Of a stretch of DNA of 64,000 nt, positions 52,962-64,000 are shown in pieces. The translations under genes and the position numbers were made by a program. This stretch comes from Hyphomonas sp. (GTDB lineage Bacteria > Pseudomonadota > Alphaproteobacteria > Caulobacterales > Hyphomonadaceae): NCBI GenBank assembly GCA_017792365.1, contig CP051229.1:682001-746000 (forward strand), in the 5' to 3' direction. The notes beneath the pieces were generated by a model, which searched no databases, was not told the DNA's origin, and worked only from the letters and a program-made list of their open reading frames with translations. Numbering within the stretch: position 1 is the first letter of the stretch; each line of letters opens with the position of its first letter.

Positions 52962-53533
52962 TTTCGGCCTGCAATGTCGAGGAAGTTTCGAAGGATCTGG
53001 TGTCCATGCTGGGAGGCAATCGACTCCGGGTGAAACTGAAGCCCGAAGATCGGACGGTATGCATGTCGCGCAGCCATGATCTCCCCATCGGCCGTCTCGG
53101 CAATCACCTTGAGAGCGTTCGGTAGGCCATCCTTGTAGACCGCAAGACTGTGATAGCGAACCACGTCGAACTCCTCCGGCACCTCGCCAAAGAGTTCATC
53201 GTCCCACTGACGCACCTTGGAGATCTTGCCGTGCATGATCTCTTTCGCGGCGCCGACCCGACCGCCCAGCGCCTGTCCAATCGCCTGATGCCCCAGACAC
53301 ACCCCAAGAATGGGCAACGCGTCATCAGCGCGCCGCACGATGTCCATGCAGATCCCGGCCTCATCCGGCGTACAGGGACCGGGCGACAGGACGATGGCCT
53401 GCGCGCCCATCTTCAGCGCCTCGTCTGCACTCAGTTCGTCGTTGCGACGAACGACCGTTTCCGCGCCCAGGTCCTGTAGATAGTGGACCAGATTGTAGAC
53501 GAAGCTGTCGTAGTTATCGATGACGAGGATCAT
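52958..53533 (-). CDS. trpG: anthranilate synthase component II (glutamine amidotransferase)
   Basis: Class I amidotransferase of 191 aa that feeds ammonia to TrpE. The nucleophile Cys is in GVCLGHQAIGQA, and the catalytic His-Glu lie in FHPESIASQHG. LSPGPCTPDEAG is also typical. It is separate from TrpE, 5 bp after its stop, and may also serve PabB. Confidence 0.96.
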
Positions 53534-53538
53534 GGCTG

Positions 53539-54978
53539 CTAACTGTTCCCGCCGCCGTCATATCGCGCCGCCTCTGCAGCCGCCCGAAACACGGCGCTGG
53601 CCTTGTGAACGGTTTCCTCGAATTCCTTTTGCGGATCGGAATCATAGACCACGCCGCCGCCCGCCTGCACATGGATCCGCTCGTCTTTGAAAACGGCCGT
53701 CCGCAAGGCGATACACGTATCCATGTTCCCATGCGCCCCGAAATATCCGACTGCGCCGGCATAAACGCCGCGCCCGTGCGGCTCCAGTTCACTGATGATC
53801 TCCATCGCGCGGATCTTGGGCGCCCCTGAAACGGTACCCGCCGGAAAGCCGGCGCACATGGCGGAGACCATGTCCTCGTCGTCCTTCAGCCGACCCACAA
53901 CGTTTGAGACGATATGCATGACATGGCTGTAGCGTTCGACTTTGAACTGCTCGGTGACCCTCACGCTCCGCGCCGCGGCGACCCGCCCGACATCATTGCG
54001 GCCAAGGTCCAGAAGCATCAGGTGCTCAGCCCGCTCCTTGGGGTCGGCGAGCAGACGTTCTTCATTGTCCAAGTCTTCCTGCTGGCTCTTCCCGCGGGGC
54101 AGGGTGCCGGCGATCGGTCGCACCGTTACGTCCCCGTCCCGCACCCGAACGAGGATTTCCGGACTCGCGCCGCTGACCTGGAAGTCTCCGAAGTTCGCAA
54201 AGAACATGAAAGGCGAGGGGTTAAGTCGTCGCAGCGCACGATAGAAACTGAACGGCTTGCGCGCGAACGGAGCCGAAAACCGCTGGCTGGGCACGACCTG
54301 GAAGATATCGCCCGCCTTGATGTAGGCCTTGGCCCTCTCGACCATCGAACGGTAGGTCGCCGGCTTCAGGTTCGATACGAAGTCGATCTCCTCGGCCTCA
54401 ATCGGCACAGGTCGGGCCGATGGGGGCGGCTGGTCAAGCAGCCGCTCAATCTCATCAAGGCGCGACTCGGCCGCTTCAGACCCCGCATGATGCGGCGCGA
54501 CAAGGATGATTTCCTGCCTTACGGCGTCAAATATCATCACGACCGAAGGCCGCATCAACAGCGCCTCTGGCGTCCCGATCGGGTCCGGCTCATTCTTGGG
54601 CAGCCGCTCCATGTAGCGAACCATGTCGTAGCCGACATAACCGAACGCCCCGGTCGCCATCGGCGGCAGCGCCCGGTCGACTGAAGTCTCGCAGCTGTCC
54701 ACAAACTCGCGCAGGGAAATGATCGGCTCGCGTGACTCTTCAATCACGTCCGTGAACTCACGGTCGGTCGCAACCTGCGCCACGCTGTTCCGAACACGCC
54801 ACCAGCGATCAGGATCAAGACCGATGAACGAGTACCGGCCGCGCGATTCGCCGCCGACAACGCTCTCGAACAGGATGAGTCCGGCCCGGTCAGTCCCGAG
54901 TTTCAGGATGGCGGAAACCGGCGTCTCGGTGTCGTCGATGCGATGGCGAACGGATACGCTTTCAGGTTCGCCCGTCAT
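53539..54978 (-). CDS. trpE: anthranilate synthase component I
   Basis: Chorismate-using subunit of 479 aa. The C-terminal catalytic part carries NPSPFMFFANFGDFQVSGAS near residue 270, RPIAGTLPRG near residue 300, DLGRNDVGRVA and FPAGTVSGAPKIRAMEI. The start overlaps the stop of the restored ppiD frame (ATGA), so no separate leader or trp attenuator fits between them. Confidence 0.97.
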   Translation of the reverse strand: MTGEPESVSVRHRIDDTETPVSAILKLGTDRAGLILFESVVGGESRGRYSFIGLDPDRWWRVRNSVAQVATDREFTDVIEESREPIISLREFVDSCETSVDRALPPMATGAFGYVGYDMVRYMERLPKNEPDPIGTPEALLMRPSVVMIFDAVRQEIILVAPHHAGSEAAESRLDEIERLLDQPPPSARPVPIEAEEIDFVSNLKPATYRSMVERAKAYIKAGDIFQVVPSQRFSAPFARKPFSFYRALRRLNPSPFMFFANFGDFQVSGASPEILVRVRDGDVTVRPIAGTLPRGKSQQEDLDNEERLLADPKERAEHLMLLDLGRNDVGRVAAARSVRVTEQFKVERYSHVMHIVSNVVGRLKDDEDMVSAMCAGFPAGTVSGAPKIRAMEIISELEPHGRGVYAGAVGYFGAHGNMDTCIALRTAVFKDERIHVQAGGGVVYDSDPQKEFEETVHKASAVFRAAAEAARYDGGGNS

Positions 54979-56872
54979 TGAGGCTCTTCAAGATAGCTGT
55001 TGAGGTATTCGTTGACCGCGTTTGCATTGATCCGAACGTCGACCTCTTCGTTAATCGCGACGATGAACGATTGCTGCAGGTCCTGCGAAAGCGACTCCGG
55101 ACAATCGACTGAACCCGGGCCTCGGCTTGCGGACGCTGCTCAGGATCGATGGGTTGGACCTCGCGTACCATTACGACCATCGGCCCCGCTTGAGGGTCAC
55201 GCATGACGCTGGCGGCGCCTTCCTCAAGGCTGAACGCGGCAGACAACAGCGCGTTGGGCATGTTGGGATCCATCGGACGGGTCGCCAGCTGTTCGGGGTT
55301 CATCGCCTGAAGCCCGACCTCGGCTGCCACGTCGTTCAACTCCTCGCCGGCGTTCACACGTGCGACAACAGCGGCCAGCAATTCATCAGCCTGTTCCGTG
55401 CGCTTCACCGAGAGGTAGATCGGCTCGAGTTCATCGCGGACCTCTTCGAAGCTCGGCGTCCGCGGCTCAATCACCGCATCCAGACGGAACACGCCTCGAA
55501 GGTCGTTCTCCTCGACCACATCCGTCGTGTCGCCGGGCTGCAGCGCAAACAGCTGGGCCAGTGCATCAGGCGCATCCCGGAAGGTCACTGTCTGGCCAAA
55601 CCGCTCCGAGGCGCCATTCCGGTCGATCGGCATCAACGTGATCACCGGCAATTCGAGCTCGGCGGCGATCTCCTCGATCGGCACACCAGCGCCGACGAGA
55701 TCGTAGAACGTCTCGGAACTGGTGTTGAACGCCCGCGCCGCATCCTGCTCCGCCAGCTCAACGCGCAGCTCCTCGGCCACTTCCTCAAGCGGCTGAACCT
55801 CGCCCCCGACAACGCTCGTCACCATCACTGCGGTGGGCGTCTCATCAATAGGGAAGGGACCCGCAATCTCATCGACCGGCAGACCAAAGATCAGCGACCC
55901 GTAATCCGGATCAGCCATCTCATCCGCCATAACCGTGCGAACCGTTTGGCTGACCCCATCAACCCGCGAGACAGCTTCCTCGACTCCGACACCCTGTTTG
56001 ACGAGGTCAACAACAGCCTGAACCGAAGCCGTCGAAGCAGACGTCAGCTCAACAATCTCGCGCGACTCTCCGGTCGTGTACGACCGAATCCGGGTCTCAT
56101 ATGCAGACGCCACCATCTCATCCGTGATCGGCGAAGGGTCCACAAAGTCTTGCGGGCTATAAAGGATGCCGGTGATCGCCCGACGCTCCGGCTGCTCGAA
56201 CGCAGCGCGCCGCTCTTCGTAAAACGCGCGCAATTCCTCTTCGGTCGGATCAGCGATTTCCGGCAACGTCCCTTCCGTCAGCAGGGCGTAGGAAATCCTG
56301 CGGCGTTCCCCAACCCAATCCACCAGCGGATCGACAAGAACCTGAGGCGTCGCCAGCCCGGCGAGAGCGCTCTGCTCAAGATAACCCAGCGTGACTTCAT
56401 CGCGCTGGTATTCCTCGAACTCAGCCCGGTCCCGGAACGACTCATTGAAGGCGAAGTTCTCGATCTCACCGATCTGGATCATCCCCAGCGCATCGCGAAA
56501 CCGCGGCGCTTCCGCAAAGATCTTGGCGACCGCTGTCGGGCTCGCTTTCACGCCCATTTCATCGGCGTAGGCGAGGGTCGCAGCGCGCTGCTGCAGCACC
56601 CCCACAATCTGGTTCGTGATCCCATCTTGCGCCGCCTGCTGCGCCGACAGCACCTCGCCCGTCTCGCGATCCACATTCCGAATGTACTGGTTGAGGAACC
56701 GGTTAGCGTCGCGCGTCCCAAAGCTGTGATCGCCAGCCTGCACGAAACCGCCGCCGGTCACCCCTGCGAACGGGTTCGAAATCCCCACGCCCACGCCCAG
56801 CGCCAGGGCCAACAGCGCAAGTAGCACGATTGCCCATTTTGATTTGGCAAATGCGCGCATGCCGGTCAGCAT
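54975..56872 (-). CDS. ppiD: PpiD/SurA-type peptidylprolyl isomerase (frame broken near 55090)
   Basis: Inner-membrane-anchored periplasmic chaperone. An N-terminal helix (WAIVLLALLALALGVGVG) is followed by a SurA-N-like region and a parvulin-type domain; VMVREVQPIDPEQRP lies near the end. The direct reading ends in a basic, atypical tail. One added base near 55088-55092 gives FAQDLQQSFIVAINEEVDVR to a stop at 54975, about 632 aa, overlapping trpE by 4 bp. It is first in the trp transcription unit. Confidence 0.88.
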
Positions 56873-56967
56873 GAACGAAACTCCCGATACAGCAGCGCTC
56901 GGACGACTTGTCCGGACTCTACCGGCTTGCTAGGCGAGCCCAAGACTCAAGGCAAGACAGGCTGGAA

Positions 56968-57718
56968 ATGAGCCCCAATCCTAAACTGATCGCTGGCAAC
57001 TGGAAGATGAACGGCCTCACGCCAGCCCTCGCGGAAGTCAAACAGATCGTGGAAGGCGCCGGAACACTCGATTCCGCCGTGAGCCTCGCCATCTGCCCGC
57101 CTGCGACCCTCCTTGCCGCAGTGTCCGCGCTCGCAGCTGATTCCCCGGTCGAGACGGGCGGACAGGACTGCCATGCCAAGGCCTCCGGCGCCCACACAGG
57201 CGACATCAGCGCCGAAATGCTTGCAGATACAGGCGCGCGGTACGTCATCGTCGGCCACTCGGAGGCGCTCGGATCACGGTGAGAACGACGCTACCGTGGC
57301 CGCCAAGGCCGAGGCGGCGTTCCGGGCCAAACTGGTGCCAATCATCTGTGTTGGTGAAGACCTCGATCAGCGCGATGCCGGCAAAGCCGTCGCGATCGTC
57401 TCCGAACAGCTCGCCAAATCGGTCCCCGACACCGCCGCGACACGGGAATTTGTCATCGCCTATGAACCCGTCTGGGCGATCGGCACCGGCCGCACGCCAA
57501 CGATGGAGCAGGTCGAAGAGGTCCACGACTGCATTCGAAGCGCCCTGATCGAGAGATTTGGCGAAGGGCAGGGCGAGACCCGGCTCCTCTATGGCGGCTC
57601 CGTCAAGCCCGCCAACGCCGCTGAATTGATGAACGCCAGGAACGTGGACGGCGCGCTCGTCGGCGGCGCCAGCCTCAAGGCGGAAGATTTTCTGGCAATT
57701 GCCAGAAACAGCGCCTAG
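56968..57718 (+). CDS. tpiA: triose-phosphate isomerase (frame broken near 57263)
   Basis: Glycolytic TIM barrel. The ATG at 56968 gives IAGNWKMNG (Lys) and, later, YVIVGHSE (catalytic His), then the frame is lost. The second frame resumes with [13 protein letters not shown] and contains [10 protein letters not shown] (catalytic Glu) and [11 protein letters not shown] to 57718. Adding CG near 57263 gives the usual HSERRSDHGE and about 250 aa. As written, the His and Glu are on separate frames. It is divergent from ppiD, with a 95-bp gap. Confidence 0.93.
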
Positions 57719-57807
57719 GTCCACACAGGCGGACGCGGGCTTGGGGCTTGGCTGTTGAGCCGGGACGTGCTTTCACCCCGCGTTACACGGAATTAGGCGA
57801 ACTCGGC

Positions 57808-59945
<2,138 letters not shown>

Positions 59946-59972
59946 CCGGGTGAGGGCAGAGGGATAAGTGGC

Positions 59973-60001
59973 TTGCCTGCGTCGGCCGAGTTCGCTAGAA
60001 G
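59973..60001 (+). promoter_or_regulatory. candidate promoter for rpmF
   Basis: TTGCCT (59973-59978) and TAGAAG (59996-60001) with a 17-bp spacer, about 50 bp before rpmF. Judged by consensus only. Confidence 0.4.
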
Positions 60002-60010
60002 CCCCCTTCC

Positions 60011-60042
60011 GGCGCGCTGAAAGCGCCCAAATCTTTAGATTT
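60011..60042 (+). promoter_or_regulatory. paired inverted repeats in the rpmF leader
   Basis: A GC hairpin GGCGC (60011-60015)/GCGCC (60023-60027) is followed at once by the AT palindrome AAATCT-TT-AGATTT (60029-60042), 10 bp before the rpmF ATG. Both would lie in the mRNA leader; a role in L32 control is possible but not shown. Confidence 0.35.
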
Positions 60043-60052
60043 CGAGATACAG

Positions 60053-60235
60053 ATGGCCGTCCCAAAGCGGAAAACTTCCCCGTCGAAGCGTGGTATGCGT
60101 CGCGCCCACGATCGCCTTGAGGGTTCGACGTACGTCGAAGATCAGGATTCCGGCGAGCTGCGCCGCCCGCACCACGTTGACCCGAAAACGGGAATGTACC
60201 GTGGCAAGCAGATTCTGACCCCCAAAGAGGACTAA
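60053..60235 (+). CDS. rpmF: 50S ribosomal protein L32
   Basis: A 60-aa basic ribosomal protein. The start [18 protein letters not shown] and the end [20 protein letters not shown] are diagnostic. It lacks the four zinc-binding cysteines seen in some L32 proteins. It lies alone between pyrG and eno with its own candidate promoter. Confidence 0.97.
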   Translation: MAVPKRKTSPSKRGMRRAHDRLEGSTYVEDQDSGELRRPHHVDPKTGMYRGKQILTPKED

Positions 60236-60269
60236 CGGGGCCGAATTTCCGATTTCGGTAGAATTCAAG

Positions 60270-61617
<1,348 letters not shown>

Positions 61618-61704
61618 TCGGCTCGGCGCCCACAGCACTCTTTACCCGGCCTTAACTGCGATCGGGCCCTCTGTCCCTCCTGACGCGAGTCAAACGAGGG
61701 GCTG

Positions 61705-61995
61705 TTGCGCACGCTCAAAGCCATATTCCTGCCCGCCGCTCTCGGCGCTGTCATCGTCTACTTCTCCTACCACGCGCTGGCGGGAGAGCAGGGCCTTGCG
61801 CAATGGACCGAGCTGCAGGGCGAAGAGGAAAGACTTGAGGCCGAATTGGCCGCCCTCGAGGCGCAGCGCGACGAGATGCAGATCTCGCTCGAACGCCTGC
61901 GCGACGAGACACTCGATTCTGACTACCTGGAAGAAGTCGCCAGAACCAAACTTTCATACGTCCGCTCCGACGAGCTGATCATCAGCTCCCGCTGA
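61705..61995 (+). CDS. ftsB: FtsB/DivIC-type septum protein
   Basis: A 96-aa bitopic protein: an N-terminal helix (FLPAALGAVIVYFSYHA), then a coiled coil rich in Glu/Leu (GEEERLEAELAALEAQRDEM), then a short C-terminal region (YLEEVARTKLSYVRSDELII) as in FtsB. It would join FtsL and FtsQ at the divisome. The start is TTG at 61705. It lies between eno and pdhA, the usual place. Confidence 0.88.
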   Translation: MRTLKAIFLPAALGAVIVYFSYHALAGEQGLAQWTELQGEEERLEAELAALEAQRDEMQISLERLRDETLDSDYLEEVARTKLSYVRSDELIISSR

Positions 61996-62041
61996 ACGCG
62001 CGCCCCCGACACCCCCAACGCGAATTTTCTCCCATCCCTCC

Positions 62042-62069
62042 TTTCACCCGGCGGGCGAACGTCTATGTT
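62042..62069 (+). promoter_or_regulatory. candidate promoter for pdhAB
   Basis: TTTCAC (62042-62047), 16 bp, TATGTT (62064-62069). The -10 is overlapped by the palindrome at 62066-62083. Judged by consensus only. Confidence 0.4.
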
Positions 62070-62083
62070 GCCCTAAGGCAACA
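62066..62083. promoter_or_regulatory. palindromic operator candidate before pdhA
   Basis: TGTTGCC-CTAA-GGCAACA is a perfect 7-bp inverted repeat with a 4-bp centre, 14 bp before the pdhA ATG. It overlaps a candidate -10 and start site. The symmetry suits a dimeric repressor, but I do not recognise the regulator. It could also fold as an mRNA hairpin near the ribosome site. Confidence 0.5.
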
Positions 62084-62097
62084 ACAGGTGATCCGGA

Positions 62098-63123
62098 ATG
62101 GCTCAGGCCGCCAGGAAGTCCGCTTCCAAGACCGCAGGCAAACCCAAGGCGCTATCCGCCAAGCAACAGGTCGCGCTGTTCGAAGACATGCTGCTGATCC
62201 GGCGGTTCGAGGAGAAGGCGGGCCAGCTCTACGGCATGGGCCTCATCGCCGGCTTCTGCCACCTCTACATCGGCCAGGAAGCCGTCGTCGTCGGCATGCA
62301 ATCGGTCCTCGAGAAGGATGACCAGGTCATCACCGGCTACCGCGACCACGGCCACATGCTGGCCTGCGGCATGGACCCCGACGGCGTCATGGCCGAACTC
62401 ACCGGACGCGAGGGCGGCTATTCACGCGGCAAGGGCGGCTCCATGCACATGTTCAGCCGCGAGAAAAACTTCTTCGGCGGCCACGGCATCGTCGGCGCTC
62501 CGGCGCCCCTCGGCGCCGGCCTCGCATTCGCCAACAAGTATCAGGACCGCAACGCAGTCTGCATCTCCTACTTCGGCGAGGGCGCGTCCAACCAGGGACA
62601 GGTCTACGAAGCGTTCAACATGGCCTCACTCTGGAAGCTGCCGGTCGTCTTCGTCATCGAGAACAACCGCTACGCAATGGGGACATCAGCCGAGCGCGCG
62701 TCAGCGGAGACAGAATTCTACAAGCGCGGCGTCGCCTTCCGCATCCCCGGCGATGAAGTCGACGGCATGGATGTCATGGCGGTGAGGGAAGCCTCACACA
62801 AGGCGGTCAGCCATGCGCGCGCCGGTGAGGGGCCCTACATCCTCGAGATGGAGACCTATCGCTACCGCGGCCACTCGATGTCGGACCCCGCCAAATACCG
62901 CACGCGCGAGGAAGTAAAGGACGTCCGCGACCACCGCGACCCGATCGAACTCTTCCGCAAGGTGCTGATCGACGCCGGCCACGCCGACGAAGACCAGCTC
63001 AAGGCGATCGAAAAGGACATCCGCGCCCGCGTCGCCAAGAGCGCCGAGTTCGCACAGGAGAGTCCCGAGCCCGATGAAGCGGAGCTGTGGACCGATGTTC
63101 TGATCGAGGAAGCCGGTCAATGA
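62098..63123 (+). CDS. pdhA: pyruvate dehydrogenase E1 component subunit alpha
   Basis: Thiamine-diphosphate-binding subunit of the E1 heterotetramer, 341 aa. [12 protein letters not shown] near residue 81 and the diphosphate motif [20 protein letters not shown] near residue 161, with its [10 protein letters not shown] end, are intact. [18 protein letters not shown] near residue 260 is the conserved active-site loop region. Its stop overlaps pdhB by 4 bp. Confidence 0.97.
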   Translation: MAQAARKSASKTAGKPKALSAKQQVALFEDMLLIRRFEEKAGQLYGMGLIAGFCHLYIGQEAVVVGMQSVLEKDDQVITGYRDHGHMLACGMDPDGVMAELTGREGGYSRGKGGSMHMFSREKNFFGGHGIVGAPAPLGAGLAFANKYQDRNAVCISYFGEGASNQGQVYEAFNMASLWKLPVVFVIENNRYAMGTSAERASAETEFYKRGVAFRIPGDEVDGMDVMAVREASHKAVSHARAGEGPYILEMETYRYRGHSMSDPAKYRTREEVKDVRDHRDPIELFRKVLIDAGHADEDQLKAIEKDIRARVAKSAEFAQESPEPDEAELWTDVLIEEAGQ

Positions 63124-64000
63124 CGGATATCCTGATGCCCGCGCTCTCCCCGACCATGGAGGAGGGCAAGCTCACCAAATGGCTCGTCAAGGAAGGCGAC
63201 GAGATCAATCCCGGTGACGTCATCGCCGAGATCGAAACCGACAAGGCGACGATGGAGGTCGAAGCGGTCGACCCCGGCGTGATCACCGAGATCCTCGTCC
63301 CGGAGGGCTCAGAAGGCGTGAAGGTCAACGCGCCCATAGCGCGTCTGACCAACGGGGATGACGAAGCCGCTGCTCCGAAGGAAAAAGCTAAGGCAAGCGA
63401 CAAGTCCAACGCGGCCGATGACCGTGAGGACAGCGGAGACGACGACAACGACAAATCCGCCCGCGACGACGGACATCGGTTGCATCGCGATCAGGAAGCC
63501 GATGACAACAAAGGCGCACGGGTCACATCCATGCGCGACCCGGACCTGCCGGAAGATACAACCTACACTGAAACCGCCGTCCGCGACGCGCTGCGCGACG
63601 CCATGGCCGAAGAGATGCGCCGCGACGAAAGCGTGTTCCTCATTGGCGAAGAGGTCGCGAACTACCAGGGCGCCTACAAGGTCTCCCGCGGCCTGCTGGA
63701 AGAGTTCGGAGACCGCCGCGTCGTCGACACGCCAATCACGGAGTATGGCTTCGCAGGTCTGGGTGTCGGCGCCGCATTCGGCGGATTGAAGCCGATCGTC
63801 GAATTCATGACCTTCAATTTCGCGATGCAGGCCATCGACCACATCGTGAACTCAGCCGCCAAGACGCTGTACATGTCGGGCGGCCAGATGGGCTGCCCAA
63901 TTGTCTTCCGTGGACCAAACGGCGCCGCAAGCCGCGTCGGCGCCCAGCACAGTCAGGACTACTCCGCCTGGTACGGGCACGTGCCCGGAATGAAGGTGAT
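63120..64000 (+). CDS. pdhB: pyruvate dehydrogenase E1 component subunit beta, with lipoyl domain (partial at the window end)
   Basis: Starts on the pdhA stop (ATGA) and is still open at the window end, so it is 3'-truncated here. Residues 1-78 form a biotinyl/lipoyl domain with the modified Lys in [10 protein letters not shown] (residue 42). A hydrophilic linker (about 80-140) follows, unusually rich in Asp and not in Ala/Pro. The E1-beta domain then begins ([18 protein letters not shown]), with [16 protein letters not shown] and [17 protein letters not shown]. An E1-beta with its own lipoyl domain is typical of alphaproteobacteria. Confidence 0.95.
   Translation, partial: MTDILMPALSPTMEEGKLTKWLVKEGDEINPGDVIAEIETDKATMEVEAVDPGVITEILVPEGSEGVKVNAPIARLTNGDDEAAAPKEKAKASDKSNAADDREDSGDDDNDKSARDDGHRLHRDQEADDNKGARVTSMRDPDLPEDTTYTETAVRDALRDAMAEEMRRDESVFLIGEEVANYQGAYKVSRGLLEEFGDRRVVDTPITEYGFAGLGVGAAFGGLKPIVEFMTFNFAMQAIDHIVNSAAKTLYMSGGQMGCPIVFRGPNGAASRVGAQHSQDYSAWYGHVPGMKV

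Noticed and set aside
54960-54990. trp leader peptide or attenuator before trpE
   Set aside because: The restored ppiD stop overlaps the trpE start, leaving no room, and no Trp-rich short ORF is seen.
55127-56824. 565-residue plus-strand ORF opposite ppiD
   Set aside because: Antisense shadow rich in Arg, His and Gln with no domain; the ppiD strand has a membrane anchor and conserved regions.

Overview
This window looks like the chromosome of a GC-rich alphaproteobacterium, most likely near the Caulobacterales/Hyphomonadaceae/Maricaulaceae. That placement is inferred from gene order and protein motifs, not from a database search. Supporting signs are the sdhE-mfd pair, a 14-subunit nuo operon running on into birA, coaX, RNase J, an epimerase and a DUF1467 gene, the lolCD-dnaE-rpsB-tsf-pyrH-frr-uppS-cdsA-dxr-rseP-bamA-skp-lpxD-lpxA-lpxI-lpxB order, an alphaproteobacterial LexA box (GTTC-N7-GTTC), LpxI rather than LpxH, and a PdhB with its own lipoyl domain. 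No phage, IS element, CRISPR array or accessory island was found.

Layout. 1-5.3 kb: sdhE, mfd, a terminator, a secreted DUF6702-like protein, a minimal prepilin peptidase and tRNA-Asp. 5.5-20.2 kb: nuoA-N (complex I), with a 73-aa membrane protein between nuoE and nuoF. 20.2-24.1 kb: birA, coaX, rnj, methylmalonyl-CoA epimerase, DUF1467. 24.2-31 kb: proS, lolC, lolD, dnaE. 31-45.4 kb: translation and envelope genes from rpsB to lpxB (ribosome, nucleotide, isoprenoid, phospholipid, outer-membrane-protein and lipid A functions). 45.4-48.3 kb (minus): gltA and gltX. 48.4-50.4 kb: comEC. 50.4-56.9 kb (minus): lexA, then a ppiD-trpE-trpG-trpD-trpC unit. 57-64 kb: tpiA, secG, pyrG, rpmF, eno, ftsB, pdhA and the start of pdhB, which runs off the end.

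Functional picture. Nearly every gene is core: pyruvate dehydrogenase and citrate synthase feed carbon into the TCA cycle, complex I oxidises the NADH, and the rpsB-lpxB block builds the translation machinery and outer membrane. Regulatory sites readable in the sequence are a LexA box over the lexA promoter, a promoter plus potentially bistable leader before rpsB, and an 18-bp palindrome over a candidate pdhA promoter.

The main oddity is that ten genes, nearly all normally essential or highly conserved, carry small indels breaking the frame (prepilin peptidase, nuoA, nuoE, rnj, tsf, dxr, bamA, gltX, ppiD, tpiA). Each is repaired by adding one or two bases, often in a homopolymer. I read these as errors in the sequence, not biology, and give whole-gene spans. 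I did not find a convincing undescribed system. The best biological leads are the rpsB leader, the pdh operator, a divergent LpxB, a TrpD with an altered PRPP loop, fabZ missing from its usual place, and the extra small protein in the nuo operon.
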